Source: Acanthaster planci | Taxonomy: Eukaryota; Echinodermata; Asteroidea; Valvatida; Acanthasteridae | Length of the DNA: 64,000 bases | Assembly (NCBI RefSeq): GCF_001949145.1 | Contig: NW_019091397.1 | Coordinates: 1,397,477-1,461,476, forward strand | Reading direction: 5' to 3' | Shown here: in pieces, positions 35,624 to 46,437 of the stretch | How positions within the stretch are numbered: position 1 is the stretch's first letter | Layout: each line of letters opens with the position of its first letter | Translations under genes and position numbers: made by a program | The notes under the pieces: model-generated | The model's input: the letters and a program-made list of their open reading frames with translations, nothing else | Told to the model about the DNA's origin: nothing | Databases searched by the model: none

Positions 35624-38600
35624 CTATTTCCTCAGCACATTGAGGAGAAAATCCGTTGTCGGGTCGCGTAGTTTCTCGGCGGCCATCTTGGTCAAGGCTT
35701 CCGAGGTCTGGTACCGCAGGTGAGGATTCTCACTGAGAATGATATCCATGTGGACCTTCGCTATTTCGTCTGCACCTTGAATGACGGCGAAATCGTTAGC
35801 CATCAGGTGCTTTAAGCCTTCAATGCATGACTCCTTCAAGATTGGAGGGAAGTCTTCAGCTTGTTCTTCTACCGGCTGCCCCATGACCTCAGTAATTAGC
35901 TCTGTTTGAACTGGCCCTGGCTCCACGATGCTCACCCTAGAAAAAAAATAGCATAATAATTGTAGGACTGAATATTCCCACGTGTAAAAACATATTGTAA
36001 GATTCAGATGTTAATGATCTGTGAAGAAATACCGTCAACGTTAAAAAAAGTGAAAAGCATTATTTTTTCAAACCATGTATTCATTTAATTTTAAGAAAGG
36101 AACCATAAGTACAAAGGTGCATGCGGGGGAGGGAGTGTAGGGTGCGAACGCACCCTTCCCCCGCCAGCAGAAGGGACTTCCGCATGAGGTGTTCATATTT
36201 TTTTATTTTTTAAACCAAACATCAGTACGTTATTTTACAGAGGTGAAAGTACGTGCATGGTTTTGATATTCGATGGTCGAAAAGTCAAATAGCAAATACA
36301 TGCATCTGGGGCAATCTGCTATTCACGTGCGCACTTGTTTAAATGCTGGAAGTTGGAGTTCCGTTTTTGTGAAACCCCCCTCGGCCAAACCAGCTACAAT
36401 TCTATATTTGTGTAGGCCGTCTTTCTCCAACCTACTGTGCATGAATCTGCTTGGAGTCTAAGTGTCTAGGCGTAAATCCTGGGGGATATATATCCCCCAC
36501 TCTTATTAGGTGGGGGGATGGGCTATGTAAATCATCCCCCACACACTTTTTGTGGTGAGCAAAAAAAAATTAGGATTGTGTAGAATTTTGGATTTCACAA
36601 AGACGAAAATGTTTCAAATATCACTTATAAGGGGAAAAAGTACTTAAAAGTCGTAAATATGCCATTCTGACGTAAGATTCTGCATGAATTTCATACACAT
36701 TACAGATGTACATATTTATAATGAACATCGCCCCCTATATTCTGTATATGGTTTAACCCCCACCTCAATTTTTCATGGCCAGGCAAGTCATCCCTCCCTT
36801 TTCCTCATCTCCTATCACCCCCCCCCCCAATTTCTAGCTCAGATTAACGCCGCTGGGCAGAACTGTGCCCATATATATGCATTATACCCAGGGGTTTAGG
36901 TTACAATCTTGGTTACCATTCCTTTTATCGTATCATATATTTCTTTCAATTCCTGGTTTTCATTTGCAATATACATATATTTGTTTCTTTGAGTAGTGGC
37001 ACCTAGGAGAGCAACTTGACAGTAATTCAATTTGATTTTTGCAATCCTGCAGGAGTGTTTCTTAAGCCTCTTTCTTGTCAAATGTACATAATTTATGTGT
37101 TTGTTTGTAACTTTACCTGCAGAAATTAGTAAATGAAATAAAGTTGATCCCGGAATAAAGACCCCTTTTTTCCCAAAAATTCTTACCTTCATCAACATCT
37201 GATTTTCTTGTCTATTTTACTACCATCATTTTAGTAATATCTTGCCCTACTGAGCTTACACCAGTCCATAATAAGAAATATGCACGATGCAACCGATTCA
37301 AATTCTAAGGCATAAGAGAGATTTTTTTAATCTGAAATAAAAATTCATCAACAGTTTTCTACCTGATATTATATCCGTCTCTCAACATTGGGGCCATGGA
37401 TTCACAGAATCCCTCCACAGCAAACTTCGCAGAAGAGTAGGTGGCAAAAAAAGGGACAGCTGAAAAGGTCAATGAAAACGATCACAGAAAACAGCATCAG
37501 TTTATGCATCAGTATCAGTGTGCTATTAAAAAGCACACATGACCAAAGTGTTGCCCGCCTCCACATCTGGGGTGGGCCATTTTACTTTTCTACTAAAATA
37601 AAAATTTTTCCAATTGATACTATCTTTAGAACACAATATAGGTTATATATACCTCGGATGCCAGCCATACTGGTGACGCAAATAATCCTGCCCGACTTTT
37701 GCGTCTTCATCGCTGGTAACACGGCTCTCGTAACTCTAACCACGCCCCAGTAGTCGGTATCCATCATTTTTTGGCACCACTCAAGCGACTTCTGGTCGAT
37801 GGCATCTAAACCCATGTATCCAGCGTTGTTCACTAAAAAAAAAGAATAAGTTTTAGAATCAAAGGTATAAATCCCTAAGGGGAATGAAAATGCACTGTGC
37901 CCGTAAAAGTTACCGCGGTGCTTTTTAACTATAAGGGACAAAGCGCTGTCTGGCCAAAATACTCTCTTCTCCACCCACTAGCTTCATGAGTTTGTACTCT
38001 CAAGTAGCTCATAATATCCTGAGTATGCTTAATCACAAATGAAAGTCCTCCACTCACCGAGAACGTCAATTCTCCCGTTGTCTCGCAGGATCTCGTCTAC
38101 AACCGATTTGATGGTGGAGTCCTTAGTGACGTCAAGTTCCCGGATAAGGAGTGTCTTGTTAAGGGTGTTCCCTACCGCTTCCTCGAGTTTGGTTTTTGAA
38201 TTTAAATTCCTCATGGTGGCATACACCTTTTAAGAAACCAAGATTCATTGTATGGAACGGAGGTAGCGGTCAGCCTTTATGAAGTACATGTACAAATGAA
38301 ACAAGCGGCCAGTTTTCAGATTTTGCTCACATTGGCAAGTAGGCCTACATCTAGTTTTATGGGCGCTTCATTAGATATAAGTCGATTATTTAATCTGTGG
38401 TTTGGTATAAACGTCAACAAGGTCTGACTGTGCTTCATATTTTATCTCGTAATCGCGATACAAAGATATGCGTGCTTGGTAATTGTGATATCTTCAAAGT
38501 CAAGCTTTGACGTGAATAGTGGATACCTCAGCCTCCTTGCAGTTCACTTTTACAGCCTTACTTTGCATTATTGATATAAATGTTGTCGAAGGGGATGATA

Positions 38601-39984
38601 TTATGATTATTGCAAAACTGTATTTAATTAACAGGTTTCCAGAAATCAATCCGGCATAGCACCAAAGAAAAACAAAACCTTTAACTTTCGGTATTGTGTG
38701 GGCAGGCATTAGAAGTTTTCCTTTGTTCCTATGGTCATCAGATTTTTAAAAATGTTTAATGGTACATGTAATTAATGTAAAATTATAGGTTTTTATGGTG
38801 CTTGATCTTTATTGTGCACTGAATTATATTTATACCGGGTCTTATATTTTGGGATTAATTTTTCAGCATTTACTGTATACATGTATTTTGTTTTATTCAC
38901 TGATTCTGAATATTATTAATGGAAATTCATCCATATTAATGCTTATTCTGTCTTATAACATTGCATTTGTATGAAATTAACGTTGGAATTTGTTTAATTG
39001 TCTTAATAATATTGCCAGTAACTATTTTAAGTGTATGAGCTGCCACTGCATGTAATTTCCTTTCTTTATAAAGTATTGAAATGAAATGAAATGAAATGAA
39101 ATGAAATGAAATCCTTAGCCTGAGTACAATGATCCTAAACGGCCGTGTGACAGAGCAGAATCAGGCGGTTGGTGCCTGGCGCTGTGAGGACGAAGTTCAA
39201 GTTGACAATAAAGATTTAAAGACGATTTTAACCGATTGAAATGCATAAAGATGCCTGTTACATAACTTAGATTTAAACAGCCCATGGGAATATCTTTATA
39301 TAATGATATCTTTGGTTTGGTTTGAATGGCGGCCTCTTACTTCAACGAGCGGGCTGCAGTGAGTGGATTTCCATGTTGACCCGACAAAGGGATTTGCTTA
39401 TAATTACTGATCTCGCTCTTTGTCCTTGTCCTGAGCACATTCAACGGGAAAAGTTAAGATTTTATGCCGACCTGTCTGGGGAAAAGGATTTTGAGACAAC
39501 TTTATGGCCCATTTTCTGATCAAAATGTATGATTGCTCTGAAACATCTTAAAAAGCTCCGCGCAATTAAATGATGGGTTGAAATTATCCGAGGAAACTGT
39601 AAAAGCTGCAGATTCTGCCCCTGGCTCTTTATACACTGGACATTGTGTTTCAGGATGCAGGTTAAAGCTTTTAAGTATCGTCCTCGCAAGGCGTGTAACA
39701 GGAAAAAAGCGATTGAGGCAGTACAATCTTGAATAATAATCAATATAACTGAAAAATCGCTGAATTGTGCACAACGCATGCGATTTTTCTATGCCCGCAA
39801 GGGTTATAAATTCCTTTTGCAAAGATTGTTCGTTGAAAAGAATGGATAAAGAGAAACCAAACGATGTGAGTTACTTCATTACACCTACCTTGAAGCGACT
39901 TTGCTTGTCCTTAGCTAACATCACTGCCGTGGCTAGACCAATCCCCGACGAGCATCCAGTGATGAGTACAGTCTGAGGCGCCAT
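35624..39984 (-). CDS. Short-chain dehydrogenase, RDH8/HSD17B1-like, tandem copy B
   Basis: Paralogue of the upstream-lying copy A, with the same five-exon plan and phases. Exons in gene order: 39889-39984, 38058-38226, 37653-37832, 37363-37459, 35624-35936; 855 nt, 284 aa. It starts MAPQTVLITGCSSGIG; the cofactor motif, NNAG (90-93), Ser143 in VTSMAG, and YSSAK (Tyr156, Lys160) are all present. Exons 2 and 3 are nearly identical to copy A (for example NKTLLIRELDVTKD in both). Exon 5 is the most diverged (VEPGPVQTELITEV). The tetrad Asn is again Asp (MMDTDYWG). Copy B is more compact, at 4.4 kb against 7.9 kb. A TATA box lies about 90 bp upstream of the ATG. Likely an NADP(H)-dependent retinoid or steroid oxidoreductase; the substrate is unknown. 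Confidence 0.92.
36465..36850. repeat. Dispersed repeat family C, copy 2
   Basis: In intron 4 of dehydrogenase copy B. It shares ordered landmarks with 10235-10610: GTAAATC plus a GGGGGATA block, GGGGATGGGCTAT, AAAATGTTTCAA, GTAAATATGCC, ATGAACATCGCCCCCTA, then a C-run. It also contains a small local hairpin (GGGGGATATATATCCCCC). Confidence 0.5.
38860..39113 (+). mobile_element. Probable LINE 3' tail ending in (GAAAT)7
   Basis: TGCATGTAATTTCCTTTCTT and ATAAAGTATTG lead into seven GAAAT units at 39078-39112. A short tandem repeat right after an AATTT...ATAAAGTATTG trailer is the usual ending of L2/CR1-type elements in invertebrates. No coding remnant is recognised upstream, so this is a strongly truncated copy. 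It lies in intron 1 of dehydrogenase copy B. Confidence 0.4.
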
Positions 39985-40070
39985 TTTGCTCTGCTCGATC
40001 TTCCTGTCTTCCGATGTGCTCCCTTCTTTGTAGCTGAACGCAGGGCTTATAATTCGCTGCCGTCAGGTGC

Positions 40071-40079
40071 ATTTATATG
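40071..40079 (-). promoter_or_regulatory. TATA box of dehydrogenase copy B
   Basis: On the minus strand it reads CATATAAAT, about 90 bp upstream of the start codon at 39984. This leaves room for a transcription start about 30 bp downstream and a short 5'UTR without an intron. Copy A lacks an equally good match at this distance. Confidence 0.45.
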
Positions 40080-40080
40080 G

Positions 40081-41639
40081 GCCGGCATTGATGAAGGGCT
40101 ATATATGAATTTACACAAGACAAATTTACACTAACAGGCCTCAACGATGAGTGTGCAAAATTCAAGGGTTAAGTTCCAACCAATGTTTGCAGATATTATG
40201 TAAGACTTCTAACCTATACATACATGCGATTAGTTTTCCATTTTGATGAAAAAGATTAACCAATTGCAGTGTTGGGTTATCTCATTGTTGAATAAAAACA
40301 ATTAAAGTATTACCAGTGCGTAGGAGCAGGAAAATCCAACCACATGGGTAGAGAGTCTTTGCAAGAGGTTGAGTTATGTTAAGGAAATTTGGCCACTTTT
40401 GTAGACGAGGTGTGAGGGGTCACTCACTGTCGTTTACAACGTTGGTTTACTTTTCTATTTGTTCCATAATATTTCCGAGCATTTTTGAGTAAGCAAGACT
40501 GAAGAAAAGCCAGTTGCAGATGTACAAGGACACTGCATAATTTTTACTATGTTTAAGTTAAACGTTAATTTTTGGCAACGCTCCTCAAACCAAATGAGCG
40601 AAAAAACCATTCCCGTCTTGTATCATGGAAATTTATTACAAAGTTTGAGAGCTATTCCAAATAAAAAAATTGTCAACCGACACCAGATTTCAAAAAGTCT
40701 GACATTTAAAAAAGAGTTTTTGTATTCCTAACATTTTCCTTAGAGACTGGCTGCAATCAATTATTGTGATTATAAACCTCCAAAATGCACCTTTGTGCCT
40801 CAGTTAATCTCATTTTCAATTTTTGTTCCATTGTTTTAAATGGTGTTTTTATCCTCTTTTTCGTTTTATGCTAATGTATTTCCATATTCATGAGCAAAAC
40901 TGTGATGTCATCGCAGGAAGAAGCCTCAACGCTACATTGCTTTGTACACAAAAGTCCTGCTTTTTTGTAGATTTTCCTGGACACAGTTTTCTCCTCTTTG
41001 CTGATTTGTTGTTGTTGTTTATGTGTATAGCACTTAAAAAGTATCAATTCCTTTCTCAGAAATGTTTTCCGTTAGTAAATTCTGGGATCCCAATTTGAAC
41101 AGAAACCCAAATGTATGCACCGTTCCCTAGATGATTTCATAGCATAGAGCTCTCTGAAAGAATTCTATGGGTGCACTGAACTAATTCAAGCTACATTGAA
41201 AACAGTACAATGTAAAATCAACCAAGTTTGGAGCCCATGGATGGCAACTGAAGTCCCTGAGGCCTCTAAAAAATGTTTTCTTTGGTTGCTCAGTTCATTT
41301 GATTTTCATCTTTAGTACGTTAACCAATGTTTTTTTTAATTACCTGACCAAAACAAACTCCCCCCAAAAGTGAATGCCAAGTCTTCTCAGCAGCCGTTTT
41401 TGAAATGACATCCCTCATCGTTCGGAGGCTCTTCTGACAAATTTTCGATCACATTTTTGTCAGCTTTTCCCCCAGATAAGAGCCCCCGAATCTACGGACT
41501 GATTCCATGCCGTACTTACGCAATCGCACAATTTCTTGGCCCACGCAGACTCCTCTTTTCGAAGGAATTTTTTTTGGGGGGGAGGGACTTTTTGAGCGCC
41601 TCGTCCTGGTTGAGAATTTCCCTTGAATTGGGTGATGCA
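40081..41639. other. Intergenic region
   Basis: AT-rich, no coding exon, RNA gene or clear repeat recognised. Confidence 0.4.
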
Positions 41640-42015
41640 GCCCTAGGGGTGCACCCTCGCAAAAAGGCCGACATATGTCCGCCGAGCTTATTAATAAAAG
41701 TTATACACTCAAAATATTCTATATTAGAGAGTCCTGAGAACCATGAAATTGAGGAATTGGAGAAATATGGCACTGAACCTCTGGCCCGGACTTTGGGCTT
41801 CCAATTCTGAGCAATTTGGGTGCAGTCGGGTCCGAAAGTGAAGTGGCACTATCTGGCCGTTTTGCAGAGGGATGCTTTTCAAAATGGCTACTTTTCTGGG
41901 CAGGGACATTTTCTTCATTTTAGGGGTGGTCTGCTTCTGGTGAAAATTTCTCAAAAATTCATTGGTCAACCCCACAAAAATAGAAAGGAAAATGAAAGGG
42001 GACATGTCGATTATC
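41640..42015 (-). repeat. Dispersed repeat family B, copy 2 (inverted)
   Basis: Reverse complement of 16070-16440 with moderate divergence. Matching blocks include AAAATGGCTACTTTTCTGGG-type sequence (here plus strand), CTCTGGCCCGGACT and AAAATATTCTATATTAGAG. The edges extend with GGTTGACCAATGAATTTTT (minus). There is no intact protein. The two copies let the element ends be estimated only roughly. Confidence 0.6.
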
Positions 42016-42392
42016 GTGTTTCTGTGCAGCCTGGACACCTGTGAGAGTTGTGAGTATTTTTAAAATAATTGTGAGGTGTGGGGATTTATCATTGCTGTCT
42101 ATGGGAATTTATTTGTAGTGGTGCACCCTTAGGTTTCACAGCAACAGCGCCCGCAGTTGTCCCGGAAAACATGGATAATTTTAGTTGTTTATAAACGTGC
42201 ACTTTTCATTGCTTTTAACCAAATAGGAGTGTAAAAGAGTTTTCACACATTGAAGAAAAGTACAAAGATGTAGAAAAATTGTGTCGAAGAAAATTTTTAA
42301 TTGTATGGCGTTTATCAAAAGAGAAGCTGATGCAACATTGTATTTGTATGCAGATTTGTATGAGCAAGCGAATCATCAGCATTGGCATGCTC

Positions 42393-42916
42393 TGAGTTGT
42401 AGACTCGAGACACTTGACTTAGACTCGAGTCTCTATGTTTTTGTGACTCGTGACTTGACTTTTATTACTATCAGTTTTTAGGCCTACTTGTGACTTCACT
42501 TGGACTCGCAAAAAATGACTCGTGACTTGACTCGTACTTGCATATTATAACTTATTGCCAACGCAAGTCTGAAAATGCTCAAATCGCCGGAACCCACAAA
42601 GGTTAATACCTTGAGTTCTTAATTTTAATATAAAATAATCTGCCAAAGACTTCGTTCGGGTCGCGATTTCTACTTCGGTCTTATCTGCCCAAGGCCACGT
42701 CTGAATCACTTGGCCATGCTTGAAATATCATACACAGCGCGACTTGACTTGCGCTTGGACAAAAAAATTGTGACTTGCTTGCGTATGGATCAAACTGACT
42801 TGGGACCTGACTTCAATGATCAAATGACTTGTGACTTAATTGACCTGTGATCAAATGACTTAGCTTAGACTTCCAAAAATGACTTGTGACTTGACTTGGA
42901 CTTGCTACCACCTCTG
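42393..42916 (+). repeat. GACTTG-rich repeat, copy 1
   Basis: A degenerate array of GACTTGTGACTTGACTTGG-like words, opened by GAGTTGTAGACTCGAG and closed by GGACTTGCTACCACCTCTG. The same opening and closing sequences bound 54159-54416, so this is a defined dispersed family and not random simple sequence. An interior non-repetitive stretch (about 42545-42735) interrupts the array. Confidence 0.65.
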
Positions 42917-44929
42917 TTCCTACCTCTGTTCCTATTTTCCTAAAGGCATTGTTTCGAAATAGAAATTCCAGTTTGTATCATTTACCTCATTTGGCAAGAA
43001 ATAAACAATAGGCCCATTTACTTGAATAATTATATATAATTTATACTGAATAAGGTATGGATGCCTCTGCAAAGCTTGGCAATTGTCAAACAGTATTTCG
43101 GTAACGCTTGTCAAATTTATATTTCTTTATTCTGTTTTGTAAGAAAATAATGCAGTATTTATATTGTTTCATCTTTTCAGTTCAAGTAAAAACCGCATTT
43201 TGGTGTAAAAAACTAAATCAACTCTAGACTCCGTTAAAATCGCAAACGACTAACAAAGTAAAGACGCTTGCTTATAAATCACAACTTTGATTCTGAAAAT
43301 AATATCTCTTACCTGAGAACAAATACATGTAATTTGACGTGATTTACTGTCATAAAGACCATTTCAACGACAATATTGACGAAGGATTTCCGAGGCACAG
43401 AAAGGATTACTTGTAGCTGAAGGTTTGATGAACTAGTACCGATGCAGTTCGTTAACAACTTGCCTTCAAGATTTAACGGACGACTTGCCTAACAGTCGTC
43501 TCCACGGTCGAGTTATCAGACATCCGCCTCAACCCTCACAGCGCTGCATAGGCAATATACATGTATATAAATGCATTGTGAAAAGCTCAACGGTAAATTG
43601 AACAGGAATGAAAATTATCTTTTTTTAATACGAGACATCTGCAACAAAGTTTTGATAAGTACTTGCTGCTTTGAACAACAGTTTTAAAGTCGATCTAACT
43701 TTGGGGGAAAAAGAAACCCAAATAACATCCATTTATTTGTACAATATGACTTGTTTGGACTACGACATTACATCTTGATCTTCTTTTTCAATTTCACCTC
43801 GTCCTCATTAACAACCCCAAGCTATGGAACTCTGCTGTACACCCAAGTTTATTATTTTCTCGTTTAAAGGTACAATCCTTGTCGGAAAAAAAGCAACAAA
43901 CATGTACAAAAATGCCACATCTCACACCAGTTTTGAATCCAAAATATCGAACAATCGTAACCGACTACCACACATTCAAAAATCCTCACCACTGAGCAAT
44001 AAAGTACAGTCATTTGCAAATGATTTTTAGGACAAAATGCATTAACCTGAAGAAAAACCTAACTTAAACCAATCAATCATGGCAACCTATGCTTATTTCC
44101 AATGTGTAACCTTGGTTCCAATGTGCATCTTGGTTAAACAGCTATTTGACTACATTTCCATGATTTGAATTGTTAACAGGGGAATATTTAGTGTGCCCTC
44201 CTTTAGTTCTGATTACTTAGGCTGGCTTTTTTTTAACCCATGCTGCCGTACAGACAAAATGTCATACAAGACTGCCCTTGCAACAAATTGAATTCGAATG
44301 GGTATACAAATATAGCACTTCCCTGATATTTTGCACCACTGTAAAAACATTTCTAGTAATCAATTAATGAGACAATTAATGCAGGCCCAGTGACAAACAT
44401 ACCAATAAAATTCCAGACTGTCTCAAAATTTTGCAAATGACTGCAGTTAAATACAACAATTGCACCGTTTGTCATTCAATCCCAAGGTGTATTTTAGATT
44501 TTGAAAAGATTTACAAAGCAATCATTTCAGACGGGATTCCACACACCTTGATCTCAACGATTTTACTCTAGCAGTTGTCACTTCACAATGACACATGTAT
44601 ACACTTCTTGCACCTGCTAGTGGCACTCCTATTAACCAGACATCTGTTTCAAAGGCCTTGGAAGGAAAGAACGGGTCTCTCAGCAAGCAGTACAGTGTAC
44701 ATAGATAGATATGGATGAACTACCTGCGGAGTGAATGTCTTCACTCTTGACCAAGACTGCCACCCAGGCACATACACAACAGTTGCTTCTATTGCCAGGT
44801 AACAATGGCCTCACAAACATGGACAGCAAAACAGTTCCGTCCTCACAAGTTTTTCTAATGTTCTGCGGACAGAATCCAATACACGCAATCGCTGGGCTGT
44901 TGTTTCCGTATTTGCCCACTTCGTTACGG
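42917..44929. other. Intergenic region and probable COX16 3'UTR side
   Basis: No coding exon recognised. The part nearest 44929 must contain the COX16 3'UTR, but I found no confident polyadenylation signal close to the stop. Confidence 0.4.
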
Positions 44930-46321
44930 CTACTCATCATCTCGCTTTATCAACAGTTTTTCAGTATTTTCACGTTGCATAGCCTGAAATTCCTTGGAGT
45001 CTTCCCATGGGCGGGGACCACGGATGTTGTGCCAGGTATCAATATCTTCATTTTGCAGTTTCTGAAACAAAACAGCAAAAATTAAAAAAGCATATAACAC
45101 TGTTATCCATGTAAGGTAACAAAAGTAAAAACTACGTAAACAGGTGCTAAGTAACTCAACTGTTTAGGTCTGGACATTTATATTTCAGGTCACAAAAGGT
45201 CTGTAGTTTGCAGCAGGTCTTCATATTTATTCCTTTCTGAAGAATTAATTCAATCCAGTGTACAAAAAAACGGTCTTCAGTGAATGGTTGAAGGCACGTT
45301 ACTGAGCAACATATTTCTATTTGAACTTACTACACTTTATGTATACTGTATGTGTGTACCTTGTATTCTCCTTCAATAGTGATCTTGTCCTTCTTTTTGT
45401 ATTCATTCAATTTCTCATCAGTTTCTAGATCCACCTGAAAACAGACATTAAATGTCAAACAACTTAAACAAGGATTGACAATGGAATTTAATGTGTTTCG
45501 GCAACTTCAAGTAAAAGAGCATGCACTCTTTGACTCAATTTCAAATTGAAACAAGGAACGTACCGTTTTTCTTCTGTCAATGATTTCATAACGTAGAGTG
45601 CGGAATTCTTTCAGTCCAAATGATCCCCCAACAACAATTACCTACATGTGGAATAGAAAGAACATACAAGTCCATGTATAAAGAACATAAATTTTATAAA
45701 TGGAATTAATTTTCAATAATATGCCCTCCGAGGCTCCCGTACACTACAAACTGATAATCATGATAACAGCTCTGCATATCCCTAAAAAAGGGTTTCCAGT
45801 ACAAAAAAATTCCGAATTGAACAATCCTATTTGAAACCATAGGCCTAGGCCTTAACAGAAATACATGTGTAGAGACACAAATCATCATGACCACTGAATG
45901 GACTTACAAACGTTAACACCTAGTTAACCTCCATGGCAAGACAAACTGAGACTGTAAGAGTAAGACTACACACACACATCCACTAAGCCTACTCACAAAG
46001 CACTAAATTTTGAATGACACAATTATCCACCATGTCCGGGGGCAAATTGGCCGGGGGCAAGTGGGCCGATCGAGTCAGGAGCGAATTGGCCAGGCCTGGC
46101 AGGGGGCAGTTAGCCATGAAGCGAGTTTTCGGTCGGGAGAGTCAGCCAAAGCCGGCCAAACACAAAGACTTAATTTTTCTGCAAATAAACGATGACCAAT
46201 ATCAAGCACTGAGAAGGAAGTTAAGTATTTCAATCCCATAATTTACCAGCATAGGGACGCCAAACCTCAAGAAACGACTCTTTTTAACAGCGTCCAAAAT
46301 TTTGTTCATGGACGCCGCCAT
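44930..46321 (-). CDS. COX16: Cytochrome c oxidase assembly factor COX16
   Basis: A small mitochondrial inner-membrane protein needed for biogenesis of complex IV (COX2 maturation and assembly). Exons in gene order: 46247-46321, 45564-45641, 45360-45434, 44930-45061. All introns are phase 0; 360 nt, 119 aa (human about 106). FLRFGVPMLVIVVGGSFGLK (residues 18-37) is the single membrane segment. It is followed by a charged intermembrane-space tail with the family hallmark WHNIRGPRPWED (residues 86-97). The start at 46321 (MAASMNK) is chosen because it fits the family's length. The frame stays open upstream to 46582, but that would run antisense through MRPS5 exon 1. It is divergent from MRPS5, 116 bp away. 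Confidence 0.93.
46032..46165 (+). repeat. Degenerate GGGGCAAATTGGCC-type short tandem repeat
   Basis: In COX16 intron 1. Units vary around GGGGGCAAATTGGCC, GGGGGCAAGTGGGCC and GAGCGAATTGGCC. It is GC-rich in an AT-rich intron. Probably a diverged minisatellite or part of a mobile element. Confidence 0.45.
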
Positions 46322-46437
46322 TTTGAAAAGGCTCGTCTGGTAACCAAATAAACCATGATAGTATACAATAACAGAGGGGTATGGTCTTGTTTCTTTAGCA
46401 CCAGTCTCCTGCAATCGCGCGTCTGATCTGAAGCAAA
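46322..46437. promoter_or_regulatory. Shared bidirectional promoter region of COX16 and MRPS5
   Basis: Only 116 bp separate the COX16 ATG (minus) from the MRPS5 ATG (plus). Both transcripts must therefore start within this stretch or overlap each other. There is no convincing TATA box close to either gene. The segment carries an AATCGCGCG patch near the MRPS5 side. TATA-less divergent promoters are common for housekeeping mitochondrial genes. Confidence 0.7.
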
